A DNA stretch of 64,000 nt from Actinacidiphila alni (GTDB lineage: Bacteria > Actinomycetota > Actinomycetes > Streptomycetales > Streptomycetaceae). Under the pieces are notes generated by a model. That model was not told the DNA's origin. It saw only the letters and a list, made by a program, of their open reading frames with translations, and searched no databases. The translations under genes were made by a program, and so were the position numbers. Location of the stretch: positions 1 through 64,000 of the forward strand of contig NZ_FONG01000027.1 in assembly GCF_900112845.1 (NCBI RefSeq), given 5' to 3'. This document shows, one piece after another, positions 23,162 to 33,800 of this stretch (position 1 is its first letter; each line of letters begins with the position of its first letter).

Positions 23162-26100
23162 ATGATGACCATCCACAAGCTCTCTGCTGGGGATGGATAC
23201 CGCTACTACGTCCAGGAGACGGCGGCCGGCGATGCGCGGCGTCCCGTCAAGAGCGAGCTTGGCGACTACTACACGGCGGACGGCAACCCGCCGGGGATCT
23301 GGATGGGCGCCGGAGCGGCGGCGCTGGGGGTGGCGGGTACCGTCACCGAGCAGCAGATGGCCGCCCTTTACGGCGAGGGACTGCACCCGAACGCCGACAC
23401 GATCATCCGCTCCGCGCTCGACGAGGGGCTGTCCGTGGCAGCAGCGACCCGTCGCGCGCGCCTTGGCCGGCGGTACTACCGGTACGACCGCAGCGGCCCG
23501 CTCACCGCGGCGATCCAGGACGCCGTCGACACCTTCACCGCCCGTACGGGCAGGGAGCCAGGACCGGAGGAGCGCCGGAAACTGCGCGCGAAAGTCGGCG
23601 CGGTCGCATTCCGCGAGGGCTTCGGCCGTTCGCCGCGCAGCAGCGAGGAGTTGGGCCGCTACATCTCCGCGCAGGAGGCGCCCGCGCAGCAGGCGGTGGC
23701 CGGCTGGGATCTGGTGATGCGCGCACCGGAGGACATCAGCAAGGGCCTGTTCGGCCTCGGTGATGACGCCGTGTGCGCCGCCGTTGTGGAGTGCCACGAC
23801 GCTGCCGTGCGTGAAACCCTTCGGTGGATCGAGCAGCACGCGCTCGCCACCCGCACGGGAATCAACGGAATCGCCCAGGAGGACGTCGCCGGCGGCCTGA
23901 TCGCCACGAGGTTCCGGCACTTCGACAACCGGCTCGGCGAGCCGCTGCTCCACGACCATGTGGTGGTGTCCAACAAGGTCCGCGGCCTGGACGGCAAGTG
24001 GCGGTCGCTCGACGGGAAACTGCTTTACGCCATGGGCGTCGCCGCCTCCGAGCACTACAACCAGCGCGTCGTCGAACTCGTCTGCCGACGCCTAGGGTTG
24101 GCGGCGGAAGAGCGAGAGGTTACGGCGGGCAAGCGCCCGGTGATCGGTATCACGGGATTCGACAGGGCCGCACTGCAGCCGCACTCGCGGCGGACGAAGG
24201 ACATACGACAACGGTTGGATGAACTTCTCCGCGCGTACGGCCAGCAGCACCGCGGCGAGCCGACGGCCGCCGTACGGGCCGCGCTGATCCAGCAGGCGAC
24301 TCTGGAGACCCGCCCGGCGAAGAAGAAGCGGTCCTCCCTTGAGGCCCTGCGAAAAGGCTGGCGTTCAGCAGCGGTGCGCGCGGTCGGTGAGCAGCGGGTG
24401 GCTCGTCTCCTCCGAACGGCCCAGGCAGCAGCCGTCGGCGGGGCGAGGGCCGGCGGACCGGCGGACGTCGACATCGCCGAGGCGGCCGAGGACGTCCTGG
24501 CCACGGTGTCCGAGCAGCGGGCGGTCTGGGCCGAACGCCACGTCATCGCCGAGACCCGGCGGCATGTCGTGCGGCTCACGGCCGGACAGGGCGCTGACGA
24601 CGAACTGGTCAACGCTGTTGTCCGTGCCGTCCTGAAAGCCTCGCTCAGCATCAATCCGCCCGACCTCCACCAGCCGTTCGCGCCGCTGCAACGCAGCAGT
24701 GGTTCAAGCATCTACCGGCGCCGCGAAGCCGACCTCTATACGTCCCGGGCGGTCCTCGACGCCGAGGCAGTGGTCCTGAATGCTGCGCGCGCCCGGGTGA
24801 TTCCTGCCCTGGCACGCGCCGAGTTCTCCGCAGTCTCGGCGACATTCCCGCAGCTCGACCCGGGGCAGCGGCACCTGGCCGAAGAGTTCGCGTGCTCCGA
24901 CCGCCTGGTCGTCGCCGGGACCGGGCCCGCAGGTTCGGGAAAGACCACCGCCCTGAAAGCTGTGCGCGCGGCAGTGACCGCCGGAGGCGGACGGCTCATC
25001 CCCCTCGCGCCATCCTCACGAGCGGCCAAAGTGCTGGGGGACGCGCTCGGCACCAAGGGCTTCACCCTCCATAGCTGGCTGGCCGAACGGGAGCGAATCG
25101 TCGCTCCCTCCTCCGGATCGCGAGAACCGCGCCGCCCGCGGAGGCGCCCCGGCGTGCGCAGAAAGGCGGCCCCGGCCCGGCGCGGCTCACATCAACTCCG
25201 GCAATCGGCGACCCTGGCCGACCTTTATGCGCTGGGGCCCGGGGACGTCATCCTGGTCGACGAAGCGGGGATGGCAGGATCACAGAACCTCGCTCGCATC
25301 GTCGCCGAAGCGACCGCCGCAGGGGCCCTGGTCCGCCTCGTCGGCGACCCGTACCAGCTGGGCTCGGTCGAAGCCGGCGGCCTGCTGCGCCAGATCACCC
25401 GCGATCCGGCCGCGGTGCACGTCGACCTTGATATGTTGCGTCGGTTCTCCGACCCCGCCGAAGCCCAGGCCACCCTCGCCTTGCGCGACGGCGACCCGGC
25501 CCAAGCCTTCCGCTGGTACCTGGATCACCATCGCGTGGTCGGCGGCACACGCGAGGAAATGCTCGCCGACGTCTTCGCCGCCTGGCAGGCCGACACGGAC
25601 GCCGGCGTGCACACCATCATGATGGCCGACTCGGCCGACAGCGTCCGCGACCTCAACGCCCGTGCTCACACCGCCCAGGTCATCGCCGGGGCTGTCGACA
25701 TGCGCCGCTCTGTAACTCTTCGCGATGACGTCCACGCTGGCGTCGGCGACCTCATCGTGACGCGCCAGAACACCCGGCAGCTCCCGGTCCGCGGCGCGCG
25801 AGACCACGTCAAGAACGGCGACCAGTGGGTGGTCGAATCGATCGGCCCGCGCGGTGCCGCCCAGGTCCGGCACACCGGCCACGGCGGGCGCGTGATGCTG
25901 CCCGCCGGTTACCTGGAACAGCAGGCCGAGCTGGGATACGCCTGCACCGTGCACCGGGCGCAGGGCCTGAGCATTCACACCGCCCACGGTCTCATCACGG
26001 CCGCGACCTCCCGGGAGTCGGCATACGTCATGGCCACCCGGGGAGAGCTGAGCAACCGCCTCTACGTCGCCACCGACGGCAGCGGCCAGACCGTCCGCGA

Positions 26101-28000
26101 CGTCCTGGAGACCGTCGCCGCATCCCGCCAGGCGTCGGTTTCGGCGCACGATGTGATCCGAAACGAGCAGGAGCGGGCCTACTCAATCAGTCAGCTCGCC
26201 GCCGAATACACCGACGTCAACGCCCGGGCTGCGAGCGTCCGCATCCAGGCAGTTCTCCGGCGCGTCCTCGGCGGCGCAGCGGAGTGGTTCATCGGCGCGG
26301 AAGCCTGGGGCGTGCTCGAACGCTCGCTGCGCGACGCCGAGAAGCAGGGCTGGGACCTGACCCGGCTCGTCCCCGCCGCCTACGCAGAACGCGACTTCCA
26401 CGACGCCGACGACGCCTCCGCGGTGCTTGCCTGGCGTATTGACAACCGGCTCGCCGAAGGGGCTCAAGCACTTTCCCGTGCAGCGAAGCGCGAAAGAGAA
26501 CCCGGCAGGAGCCGGCCCCTCAAAGACCTCGCCGACGAACAACTGCAGCATCTCTTCGACCTCGCACAGCGGCACCGCCGCACCGCGCTCGACGAACTGC
26601 GCCGTGCCGATGCCGCCGTCGCCAGCCAGCCCCGCACCGTTGTCGTCGGCGGTCTCCCCAGTCCGGCATGGCCGCTACGCCCGTACGGTCACCTCACGCA
26701 CGCTGAACTGGCGGAGTCGATCGCGACCGCCCGGCGGTCGGGCCGCCGTACGGACGCGCCGCTGCTGGAAGGCACGGCTGTGGCGCGCGAAGAGGCGCTC
26801 CTCCGGCAGGAACAGAGGCTGCGTCGCCGGATGAACAGGCGGGACCGGATGCGAGAAGACTGGCAGCGCGAGTCCGTCCCGGGCGCCGCCCACACCGCAA
26901 GCGGACCGGTAACCGCCACCATCGCCGAGTTGAGCACGAACTTCCATCGGCAGGACCACGCACATGAGCGCCTCGCCGGCGCGCAGGTCATCGTCGATCG
27001 GATCGCGGCCGAACGAAGACTTCGCCAACAGCTCCCGGACCGCCCGGCCCTCCGGCCCGACCATGGCGCCGACCTGCCGGACTGGCTCGCACCCGCCGAC
27101 TCCCTGCGTGACCCGGATACCCCCGAGGCGTGGCGCGCCCACATGGTCGAGCGCCGCGCCGTCATCGCCCAGCGGCTGGAGGAAGCCGGTGTCATCCTCG
27201 CCTCCGAACGGCCGGACTGGGTGCGGCCACTCGGGCCGGTCCCGTCCGACGATCATCCGCTGCGCCGCGAGTGGGAGCGCACCGCAGCACTCGCGCTCGC
27301 GTGGCGGATCCGTCACAGCACCCCGGAGAGCGATGACGGTATCGGTGAACCACCGCCCCGGGCGGAGGACCTCGCCGCATGGACGTCCCTGCACGACCGC
27401 GTCCGGACAACGGGGCGCCGGGCTCGCGCGACCGCCGCCGCCCTGAGCAGGCCGCAGGATCCGGCCAGCGGCATCCGGATCGCCGCCCGGACCGCAGCGG
27501 GAGCGCAGCGCCGCATGCTGAACCGCCACCTGGCCAACGCCGCCGACCGTTCGGTCCTCACCGATTCCGCAAACGCTTTCGCGGACGTGGCACTCACACA
27601 CGTCATGAGCGGCGCGGAACCGCCCGAGCCATGGGTGGTCGAGATTCCCAGTCCGCGGCCCGGCGACGATGTGCAAGCGGAACAGTGGAGGATCCTCGTC
27701 ACGGCCATCGACACCTACCGCCTGCTGAACGGGGTCGACGGCAGCGATCCCCTCGGCGACAATGATCGCAGCGACAATCAAGAAGAACTCGCGGAAATGC
27801 AGGCAGCGTTGACTCTGTTCCAGCGCTCCCGCACGCACCAGCATCTCAACGAGATCCGCCGCCGGCGGGAATCCGAAGGCCGTCCGCACGACAGACCGGC
27901 CGACCGGTATGCCGCCGGCGCAGCTGGGTCACGCGTCCCGCCTGCCGCGCCCACGGGAACAGGCAGTGACAGCCACCACTCGCAACGGAGAACGCTATGA
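23162..28000 (+). CDS. MobF/TraA-family conjugative relaxase-helicase
   Basis: A 1,612-residue protein. The N-terminal TrwC-type relaxase (about 1-340) has tyrosines in KLSAGDGYRYYVQET for strand cleavage, LGDYYTADGNPPGIWMG, and a metal-binding histidine motif FRHFDNRLGEPLLHDHVVV. A RecD-like helicase follows: Walker A GTGPAGSGKTT (about 586-597), Walker B ILVDEAGMAG (about 697), and YACTVHRAQGLSIHTAHGLI (about 926). The last 600 residues are a charged helical extension, probably for binding T4SS or accessory proteins. It nicks oriT, stays linked to the 5' end and unwinds the transferred strand. Two ATGs (23162, 23165) are possible. Confidence 0.93.
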   Translation: MMTIHKLSAGDGYRYYVQETAAGDARRPVKSELGDYYTADGNPPGIWMGAGAAALGVAGTVTEQQMAALYGEGLHPNADTIIRSALDEGLSVAAATRRARLGRRYYRYDRSGPLTAAIQDAVDTFTARTGREPGPEERRKLRAKVGAVAFREGFGRSPRSSEELGRYISAQEAPAQQAVAGWDLVMRAPEDISKGLFGLGDDAVCAAVVECHDAAVRETLRWIEQHALATRTGINGIAQEDVAGGLIATRFRHFDNRLGEPLLHDHVVVSNKVRGLDGKWRSLDGKLLYAMGVAASEHYNQRVVELVCRRLGLAAEEREVTAGKRPVIGITGFDRAALQPHSRRTKDIRQRLDELLRAYGQQHRGEPTAAVRAALIQQATLETRPAKKKRSSLEALRKGWRSAAVRAVGEQRVARLLRTAQAAAVGGARAGGPADVDIAEAAEDVLATVSEQRAVWAERHVIAETRRHVVRLTAGQGADDELVNAVVRAVLKASLSINPPDLHQPFAPLQRSSGSSIYRRREADLYTSRAVLDAEAVVLNAARARVIPALARAEFSAVSATFPQLDPGQRHLAEEFACSDRLVVAGTGPAGSGKTTALKAVRAAVTAGGGRLIPLAPSSRAAKVLGDALGTKGFTLHSWLAERERIVAPSSGSREPRRPRRRPGVRRKAAPARRGSHQLRQSATLADLYALGPGDVILVDEAGMAGSQNLARIVAEATAAGALVRLVGDPYQLGSVEAGGLLRQITRDPAAVHVDLDMLRRFSDPAEAQATLALRDGDPAQAFRWYLDHHRVVGGTREEMLADVFAAWQADTDAGVHTIMMADSADSVRDLNARAHTAQVIAGAVDMRRSVTLRDDVHAGVGDLIVTRQNTRQLPVRGARDHVKNGDQWVVESIGPRGAAQVRHTGHGGRVMLPAGYLEQQAELGYACTVHRAQGLSIHTAHGLITAATSRESAYVMATRGELSNRLYVATDGSGQTVRDVLETVAASRQASVSAHDVIRNEQERAYSISQLAAEYTDVNARAASVRIQAVLRRVLGGAAEWFIGAEAWGVLERSLRDAEKQGWDLTRLVPAAYAERDFHDADDASAVLAWRIDNRLAEGAQALSRAAKREREPGRSRPLKDLADEQLQHLFDLAQRHRRTALDELRRADAAVASQPRTVVVGGLPSPAWPLRPYGHLTHAELAESIATARRSGRRTDAPLLEGTAVAREEALLRQEQRLRRRMNRRDRMREDWQRESVPGAAHTASGPVTATIAELSTNFHRQDHAHERLAGAQVIVDRIAAERRLRQQLPDRPALRPDHGADLPDWLAPADSLRDPDTPEAWRAHMVERRAVIAQRLEEAGVILASERPDWVRPLGPVPSDDHPLRREWERTAALALAWRIRHSTPESDDGIGEPPPRAEDLAAWTSLHDRVRTTGRRARATAAALSRPQDPASGIRIAARTAAGAQRRMLNRHLANAADRSVLTDSANAFADVALTHVMSGAEPPEPWVVEIPSPRPGDDVQAEQWRILVTAIDTYRLLNGVDGSDPLGDNDRSDNQEELAEMQAALTLFQRSRTHQHLNEIRRRRESEGRPHDRPADRYAAGAAGSRVPPAAPTGTGSDSHHSQRRTL

Positions 28001-28281
28001 CGGACACCAACGGCAACGACAAGGCGATGACCGGCAACCAGCAGGAACAGTTGGCCGAGTTCGCCGCCAAGCGCGCCGCACGGCTCGCGGTCGCCGCAGG
28101 CGCCCAGGACCACGCCGATCTCGCCGCGCAGCTCCAGGAGATGGACGCGACGTTCGCATCCGACCCCGACAGGGACAATCCGCTCAGGCAGGAGAACCAC
28201 GAGCTGCGCCGCGAGATCGCCGTTCTCACCGCAGCGCTCCACGCCGCCCTGACCGGGACGATCTCGCTTCCGGCTGCGTAA
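27997..28281 (+). CDS. Small coiled-coil protein coupled to the relaxase (94 aa)
   Basis: The ATG overlaps the relaxase stop as ATGA, with GGAG 7 nt upstream, so it is co-translated with the relaxase. Mostly helical: QQEQLAEFAAKRAARLAVAA and NPLRQENHELRREIAVLTAA, the latter a coiled-coil heptad run. Possibly a small relaxosome partner. No family recognised. Confidence 0.65.
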   Translation: MTDTNGNDKAMTGNQQEQLAEFAAKRAARLAVAAGAQDHADLAAQLQEMDATFASDPDRDNPLRQENHELRREIAVLTAALHAALTGTISLPAA

Positions 28282-28359
28282 TCCAGCACCGAGCCTACCT
28301 TGACGGCCATCGTCGACTTAACGCTTGCCGTGGTGAAGTGCAACCAGGCGCTACAGCAC

Positions 28360-29496
28360 CTAATGAGCCGGGCGCACCTCCAGTCGCCAGATAGGAAGAA
28401 CATGCTCGCGTTCCCAATACTCGGCCGGAACAAGTCGCGCAAGTAGGGCTGGGACGGGCTCCTCGCGCAGGGCCCGGATATCGCCTCCTTCTGTTGTTGT
28501 GGCCTCCAAGAACCTGAGGGTATACAGGCGGCTCATGGCGCCGAGGACGGCGAATCCCTGCTGCTCAATCTCCCGATCCGCATCTTCGTTCGGGGTGTCG
28601 GGAGTAAATGTGTAAACTAGTTTCTCAACTCGTCCGTTGGCATCAAATTCCTTCTGCTCACTCGCGTTCCAACCTCCGTGCAGCATCAGAAACCAAGCGA
28701 GGTTCTTCTCACCGGCGTCCGTAATGACATTTCCCGCGCTAAGCAGTTCCACTGAGCCGATAGTGAGCCGGCGGGTCTCGCTATCGTGAGCTTGATCCAC
28801 GACCCGTTCCCTGTCCCGGTCCATGGTCACGGAGAAAGTGAGAGGTGGCGTGGTAGCGAGCAGAGCATCCCCGAGGAGATGCATCTCGTTCTGCTTCATA
28901 GCATCCATCAAGGAAAGTCGCTGATGGGATCCGACCAGGCGAAACACTGAGGGGTCGACCAACGACCACATCTGTAGAGAACTCCAGAAATGTGCATACA
29001 GCAGTCGACCGCCCGTGGCCTGAGCATATGCGCGGGCTGCAGCCATACTCTTTGCTCGCACCGAAACTTCATAGTCCGGACCCATCGCGACTGGTGCTAC
29101 ATTCTTCACTTCGACGAGGAGTTGGGCTCCGTCAGCCAAAACGATCCGGAAATCTGGTGGCTGGAGATCACCTTCCGCATTGTCAAATTAGAACAGCCCA
29201 GAGTCTTCAGTCTTGATCATGCGGACTGCGCCGAGCGCGACCACTACGGCCTCAAAAGCGTATTGCGCCCGTCACCCCTGGAGCCTGGAGGGGTTGGCTA
29301 GCGAGTCGTGCAACGCCGTACTGATGGCATCCACCGTCTCGCCGTGCCGCTCACTCAGGGATTTCTGCCCATCGGGAGACGGCAGAGCAAGTTCAATCAA
29401 TGGCATGACTTCAAGCCCGAGATCACCGCTTCGCCCACGCTGCAGTGTCATAGCGATATCCCATTCTCTTCCGTGGTGAACACCGAAGGCGGTCAC
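28360..29496 (-). pseudogene. Broken PD-(D/E)xK nuclease-like gene with two in-frame stops
   Basis: One reading frame runs from GTG 29496 to 28360, interrupted by TGA at 29272-29274 and TAA at about 29185. Reading through gives a continuous, sensible protein: ending SLANPSRLQG, then RAQYAFEAVVVALGAVRMIK, TEDSGLF, stop, FDNAEGDLQPPDFRIVLADG and AQLLVEVKNVAP. The last two make a PD...E-x-K nuclease core. The intact 3' frame alone (TTG 29139) would begin inside that core. GC content is visibly lower than in neighbours, suggesting late acquisition followed by decay. Sequencing error is the alternative. Confidence 0.7.
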
Positions 29497-29564
29497 CTTA
29501 CGAAGCCAGCGGATCTATGGTATCTAATTTCTGGCCACAGGGCGGACTGACGGGCTACCGCGAC

Positions 29565-30806
29565 TCATCTCCACAGGCGCGGAAGGGCTCGTCCCGTCAC
29601 CCACTCGATCACCGTAATCCCCTGGTCCCGGTAGTACGTGCGCTTTGCTTCTTTCCTCGCCTCGTACTCTGCTCGGCCGCGCACCCCGTACACTTCGACG
29701 TACGTAGGCGCTTCGGTGTCGGTGAGAACAAAGTCCGGAAACACGGCTTGGGTGCCGTCGTAGCGGATCGGCTTGACGAGGGATCGGCGGTGCGTGCAGA
29801 GCGCGTCGGCCATCAGCACTTCGAAACTGGAGTCGGCCGGCAGGTAGAGGTGGCTGACCAGCATGGCGGCCATGTCGATCACGCGGAGATTCCCCTTGGA
29901 CGTGAGTTCCACGAGGAAGAGTCCGATGCGGCGGCCCCGGACCTGTCGAAGGCTCTGGGAGAACGCCGGCCGGTAGGAGGCGCACAGTCGTTTGTGGAGC
30001 GCGGCGGTCGCGAACAGACTCCCGCGGTGATGCGCAAGCGCATACCGAACGCCGTGGTCGGTCGTGACAACATCCTTGATCTCAGCGAGGACCAGTCCTC
30101 GGTGTTGCCGTCCGCCTCGACGGGACAGGCGCGTGCGGAAGCGGGCGAAGGCGAGAGCGTTGCGGGCCGCATCAGCTTCCCGGTACGGCGGGACGACGTA
30201 TGCGATGTCGTCGGCATCGGTGCCGTTGAGGGTCACGTCCACCATGGCGCGGGAGATTTCTGCGTGGCAGGTAGCCCAGGTCCGATGCGTCCAGCGGGAG
30301 TTCCAGCAGTTGAGTCGTGCTTCCTCCCAGACCCAGTGCAGCATTCCCAGCAGGCCGACGGTCCCCCGGGACTCAGCCCTGCCGCGGTGTTCGGGCGGTG
30401 CCTGGTCGGGTGCGAGGTTCAAGCACCGGGCGAGAGCGGCGTCCAGACGGAGTTGGACGCCGTCGTCAGTCTCGCGGATGGCCTCACTGCTGTAACCCGA
30501 TCTTCCGCTCAACGCGTCCTCGGTCGTGTTGTACGAACAGTCACGGGAGTGGAGGGTGCCCGTGTTGGGCCAGCGGGCGAGATGGTAGAGGCCGTTCCCC
30601 CGGCTGGAGCGGATCACTAGTCGCTGCGGCGGCGTCCGGCACAGGCACCAGCCGTTGCCTTCTTCGGCCCGGGCGCGTGCGAGAAGCGGCGCGACCTCCG
30701 CCGGCCGTGACCGGACGTCGGACAGCAGCAGTTCCCGGCCGGCCAGCCGGATACGCGTGCGCCCCTGCTCACCCGAGGGTGTCGCCCTCGACGCCTCCGC
30801 TGGCAT
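29565..30806 (-). CDS. DUF1173 family protein
   Basis: 413 residues if started at ATG 30806, which lies 8 nt past the giant gene's stop. GTG starts at 30836 or 30860 would overlap that gene. Characteristic segments are GNGWCLCRTPPQRLVIRSSR, LYHLARWPNTGTLHSRDCSY and a C-terminal FPDFVLTDTEAPTYVEVYGV, a PD...E-x-E layout resembling a PD-(D/E)xK nuclease core with an altered last residue. DUF1173 proteins occur on conjugative plasmids and have no assigned function. It is last in the long minus-strand run and may be translated with the giant gene. Confidence 0.75.
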   Translation of the reverse strand: MPAEASRATPSGEQGRTRIRLAGRELLLSDVRSRPAEVAPLLARARAEEGNGWCLCRTPPQRLVIRSSRGNGLYHLARWPNTGTLHSRDCSYNTTEDALSGRSGYSSEAIRETDDGVQLRLDAALARCLNLAPDQAPPEHRGRAESRGTVGLLGMLHWVWEEARLNCWNSRWTHRTWATCHAEISRAMVDVTLNGTDADDIAYVVPPYREADAARNALAFARFRTRLSRRGGRQHRGLVLAEIKDVVTTDHGVRYALAHHRGSLFATAALHKRLCASYRPAFSQSLRQVRGRRIGLFLVELTSKGNLRVIDMAAMLVSHLYLPADSSFEVLMADALCTHRRSLVKPIRYDGTQAVFPDFVLTDTEAPTYVEVYGVRGRAEYEARKEAKRTYYRDQGITVIEWVTGRALPRLWR

Positions 30807-30813
30807 CCGCCCG

Positions 30814-33800
30814 TTACCGGCGGCGGGCGTGATCACTGTGCCTGGTCCGGGCGAGTGCACCGTGTGCCTGAGCTGCCTCGTCCTGTTGCCCGTCGCGGCG
30901 CGAACGAGCGCGCGGTCCCGCGTCGCCGCGCGGCGCTTCGCGCGCTGCTTGCACGGCTGCTTTCATAGCTCCGTCAAGGAGACCTTCCGGAATCTGGTCA
31001 CCCCGCGCTGCCGCGTAGACGTGCAGCGCCGCAATGAACGCATCTGCGGTCACGCTGTCCTCGTACGAGCGGGCGGGCGTTTGTATCTTCTGGTCGCGGA
31101 GGGCGGCTGCGGCTTGTGCGGACCGGTCGGCCATTCGGCTCCAGATGCGGGCCTGTTTTTCGTCGGCCGGTGTCACGGCGGCTTTCGCCGCGAGATCAGC
31201 TCGTGCTCGCATACGTCCGGCCTGGGAGTCGAGCAGATCTTGTGCGCTGGTGGGCTTGGCCGCCCGCACTGTTCCGGGGGTCGTGCGTGAAGCTCCGGCC
31301 GCCGCGATCTTGGACGGTTCTCCGGAGGCCCGCGCACGTTGGCGTTTCGGCAGTGCTGCCGGCGTGTTCGTCGCCGCCACCGGACTCTCGGCTCGCGCCG
31401 GTCCTTCGGCTGCCGTCGGCTTGGCGGGTGGAGTCTTCTCCTGTCCAGCTTGCGGCTTGCCCCGAGGAGTTGGTGCGGGCAGGCTGTCCAGGATCGTGCG
31501 CGCCGTCTCGTGATTGACCAGGACCTCCCGGACACCCCCGTCGCCGGGCGGGGCGACGATGCCCACCTTTTCCATCCGTTCCAGCAGGGCAGTTGCGTCC
31601 TCGGCCGGTATGCCGAGGGTGAACGTCAGGTCCATCGGCAAGGTGACATCCGACTCGGAAACGGCGAGCGCCGCTTCGCGGAAGCGCGCGTCGGTGTCAT
31701 CGGTCTTCACCGTGGTGGTGGCCGCCGCGCGAACGCCGGCTGGCGCGGGCGCTTGAGGGTCCGGCGTCGGCCGGGCCGCTTCGTAGGTGCCGAGAGGAGC
31801 GCGGGTCTCGGGCGGCAGGTGGCCGTGAGCGTGCGCGATGCCCTCCTCCGCCGCGTGGTGTACAGCCCGCAGGAGATTCCATCGGAGCCCGTCGCGTTCT
31901 CCGGTGCGTTCGAGCCGCCGCATCAGCGCACGTGCCGCGTGGGAGACGACCTCCAGGGTGCGGACCCACAGCATGCGCATGGTCCCCAGGGCCTTCCGGT
32001 CCGTCATCGCGCGGCCCACGCCCGTGCGAACCCGGGTGACGACAGTGCGGCCGAGGTTCCAGACAGAGACGGCCCGCCGCCAGACCGGGTGGTCGGCGAG
32101 CTTCCCCAGACGCTCCGCCGCAGCGCGGTACAGCCCGTTGATCGCGTCCAGGCTCGCGGTCATGAGGGTCACAGCCGAATTCTGAGCATGGCTGTCCGCA
32201 CCGGCCGCGGCCTTCCCGGTGGTCAGTTGCTCGGCCAGCCACCGCCAGGCGCGCCGCAGGCCCTGCACGCCGCCGATGTCGTGGCCAGCGGGGAGGATGC
32301 CCGTGAGGCGGTCCGCCCGGGTGGCCGCCGCACGGTGGAGGCCCCACGCGGCGCGCCATCCCCGCGTGTCGCGCTGCCCCGACTTCTCCAGTCGCCGTGC
32401 CAGGGAATGCGCGATGTACGAGACGGCCCGGGCGGTGCGAGCCTGGATCGTACGGTCAAGGCCCATGAATCTGATGTCCGCAACCGTTTGGTCCACGTAC
32501 GCGAGCGCCGCCGTACGGACCGAGGCGCGGAATGCGCCTGCGGCCCGGGTGATCGACCGGATGGCCGTCCACTCGGGAGTCCCCCAGTAGTAGCCGGACT
32601 CGGCGCGGGCAGTGCCTATGGCCGACTCCAGCTCCGTCGCGTCGTGCATGTCCACGGCCGGGTCTGCCGATTCATCGACGACGGGCTCCGCGTCGATACC
32701 GCGCAGGATGGCGCTAAGGGCGGTTCGCAGCTCGGCATATCCGGCGCGCAGGTGTTCCTCGCTCTCAGGACTCAGTGCTGGGGGCGTGGAAGCGCGGCCG
32801 ATTTTAGCGGCGGTCCCCTTGATCGTGTTGATGACGTCCTCGAAGGCGCGGTCGAGATCGCTGTCGTGTCCGTCCGCAGAGGCGCCGCTGTCCGGAGCAA
32901 GAGTTGCCGTCGACTCCGCCATCGATTCCTCCGTGGTGTTGTCCTCGCGTTCCTCATCGGCCGGCGTTCCCGCCGCTGGCGTGTCGCGCTGCTCGCGGCG
33001 CCGGACGCCGCCGTCATCGTCTGGCTCGTACACGGCGCTGTCGTAGACGACTCCGCCGACGACCAGGTCGTCCCCGATGACGTCGCGCCAGAAGTCGAAG
33101 TCGTCGAACAGTCCATTCGCCGGAGCCGGCGCGGGCTGCCGGCCGCGTCCGGGGGATTTTTCCGGCAGGTCCGGGCCGGCACCAGGCAGTTCGGGCTGTG
33201 CCGGAGAGACCGGTCGCGTAAGGTCCGGCCGGCTGAAAGGAACAGGGGCGTGCGCGCCGGGCGCTGAAACGGCGTCGGAGGGTACGGTGGGCGGCTGTCC
33301 TACGTCGTCCGAGGGTGCAGCGGCCTTCCGGTACCTGGTCAGCAGCCATCCGCCACCGCCGGTGCTGTCCAGGAGACGCTGCAGTTCGTCGGTTGCTTCC
33401 AGCCTCCGGGTCAGGTCGCGTGCGCCAACATAGACGTCGAGCAGCACCTCGCGGTCCGTGACGGAGGCGAACGCCGCGCGCTCGCCCAGTAGTTTGCCCT
33501 CCTCGGCTATCACCGCGGCGAGTTGGCGGACCGCTCCCAGAAGCAGGCCCTGCCGGGCGCGTGCAGAGTCCAGGACGGCCAGCACTGCTGCCATCGCGAT
33601 GTCGATACGGGCGGCCTCGGTTGAGTCGACCGCTCCCGTCTCCCGCCGCAGCTCCTCCGCATCGGCCAGCAGCAGGCGGCCGGTTGGTGACGCATCCCAC
33701 CGGGCGTGCAGCCGGTCCAGCTCGGCAACCTCATGCAGCAACTCGGCAAGGTCCCGGTACCCGGCGGCTCGACCTTCCGGAGAAGACGGGGCGGTGAAGC

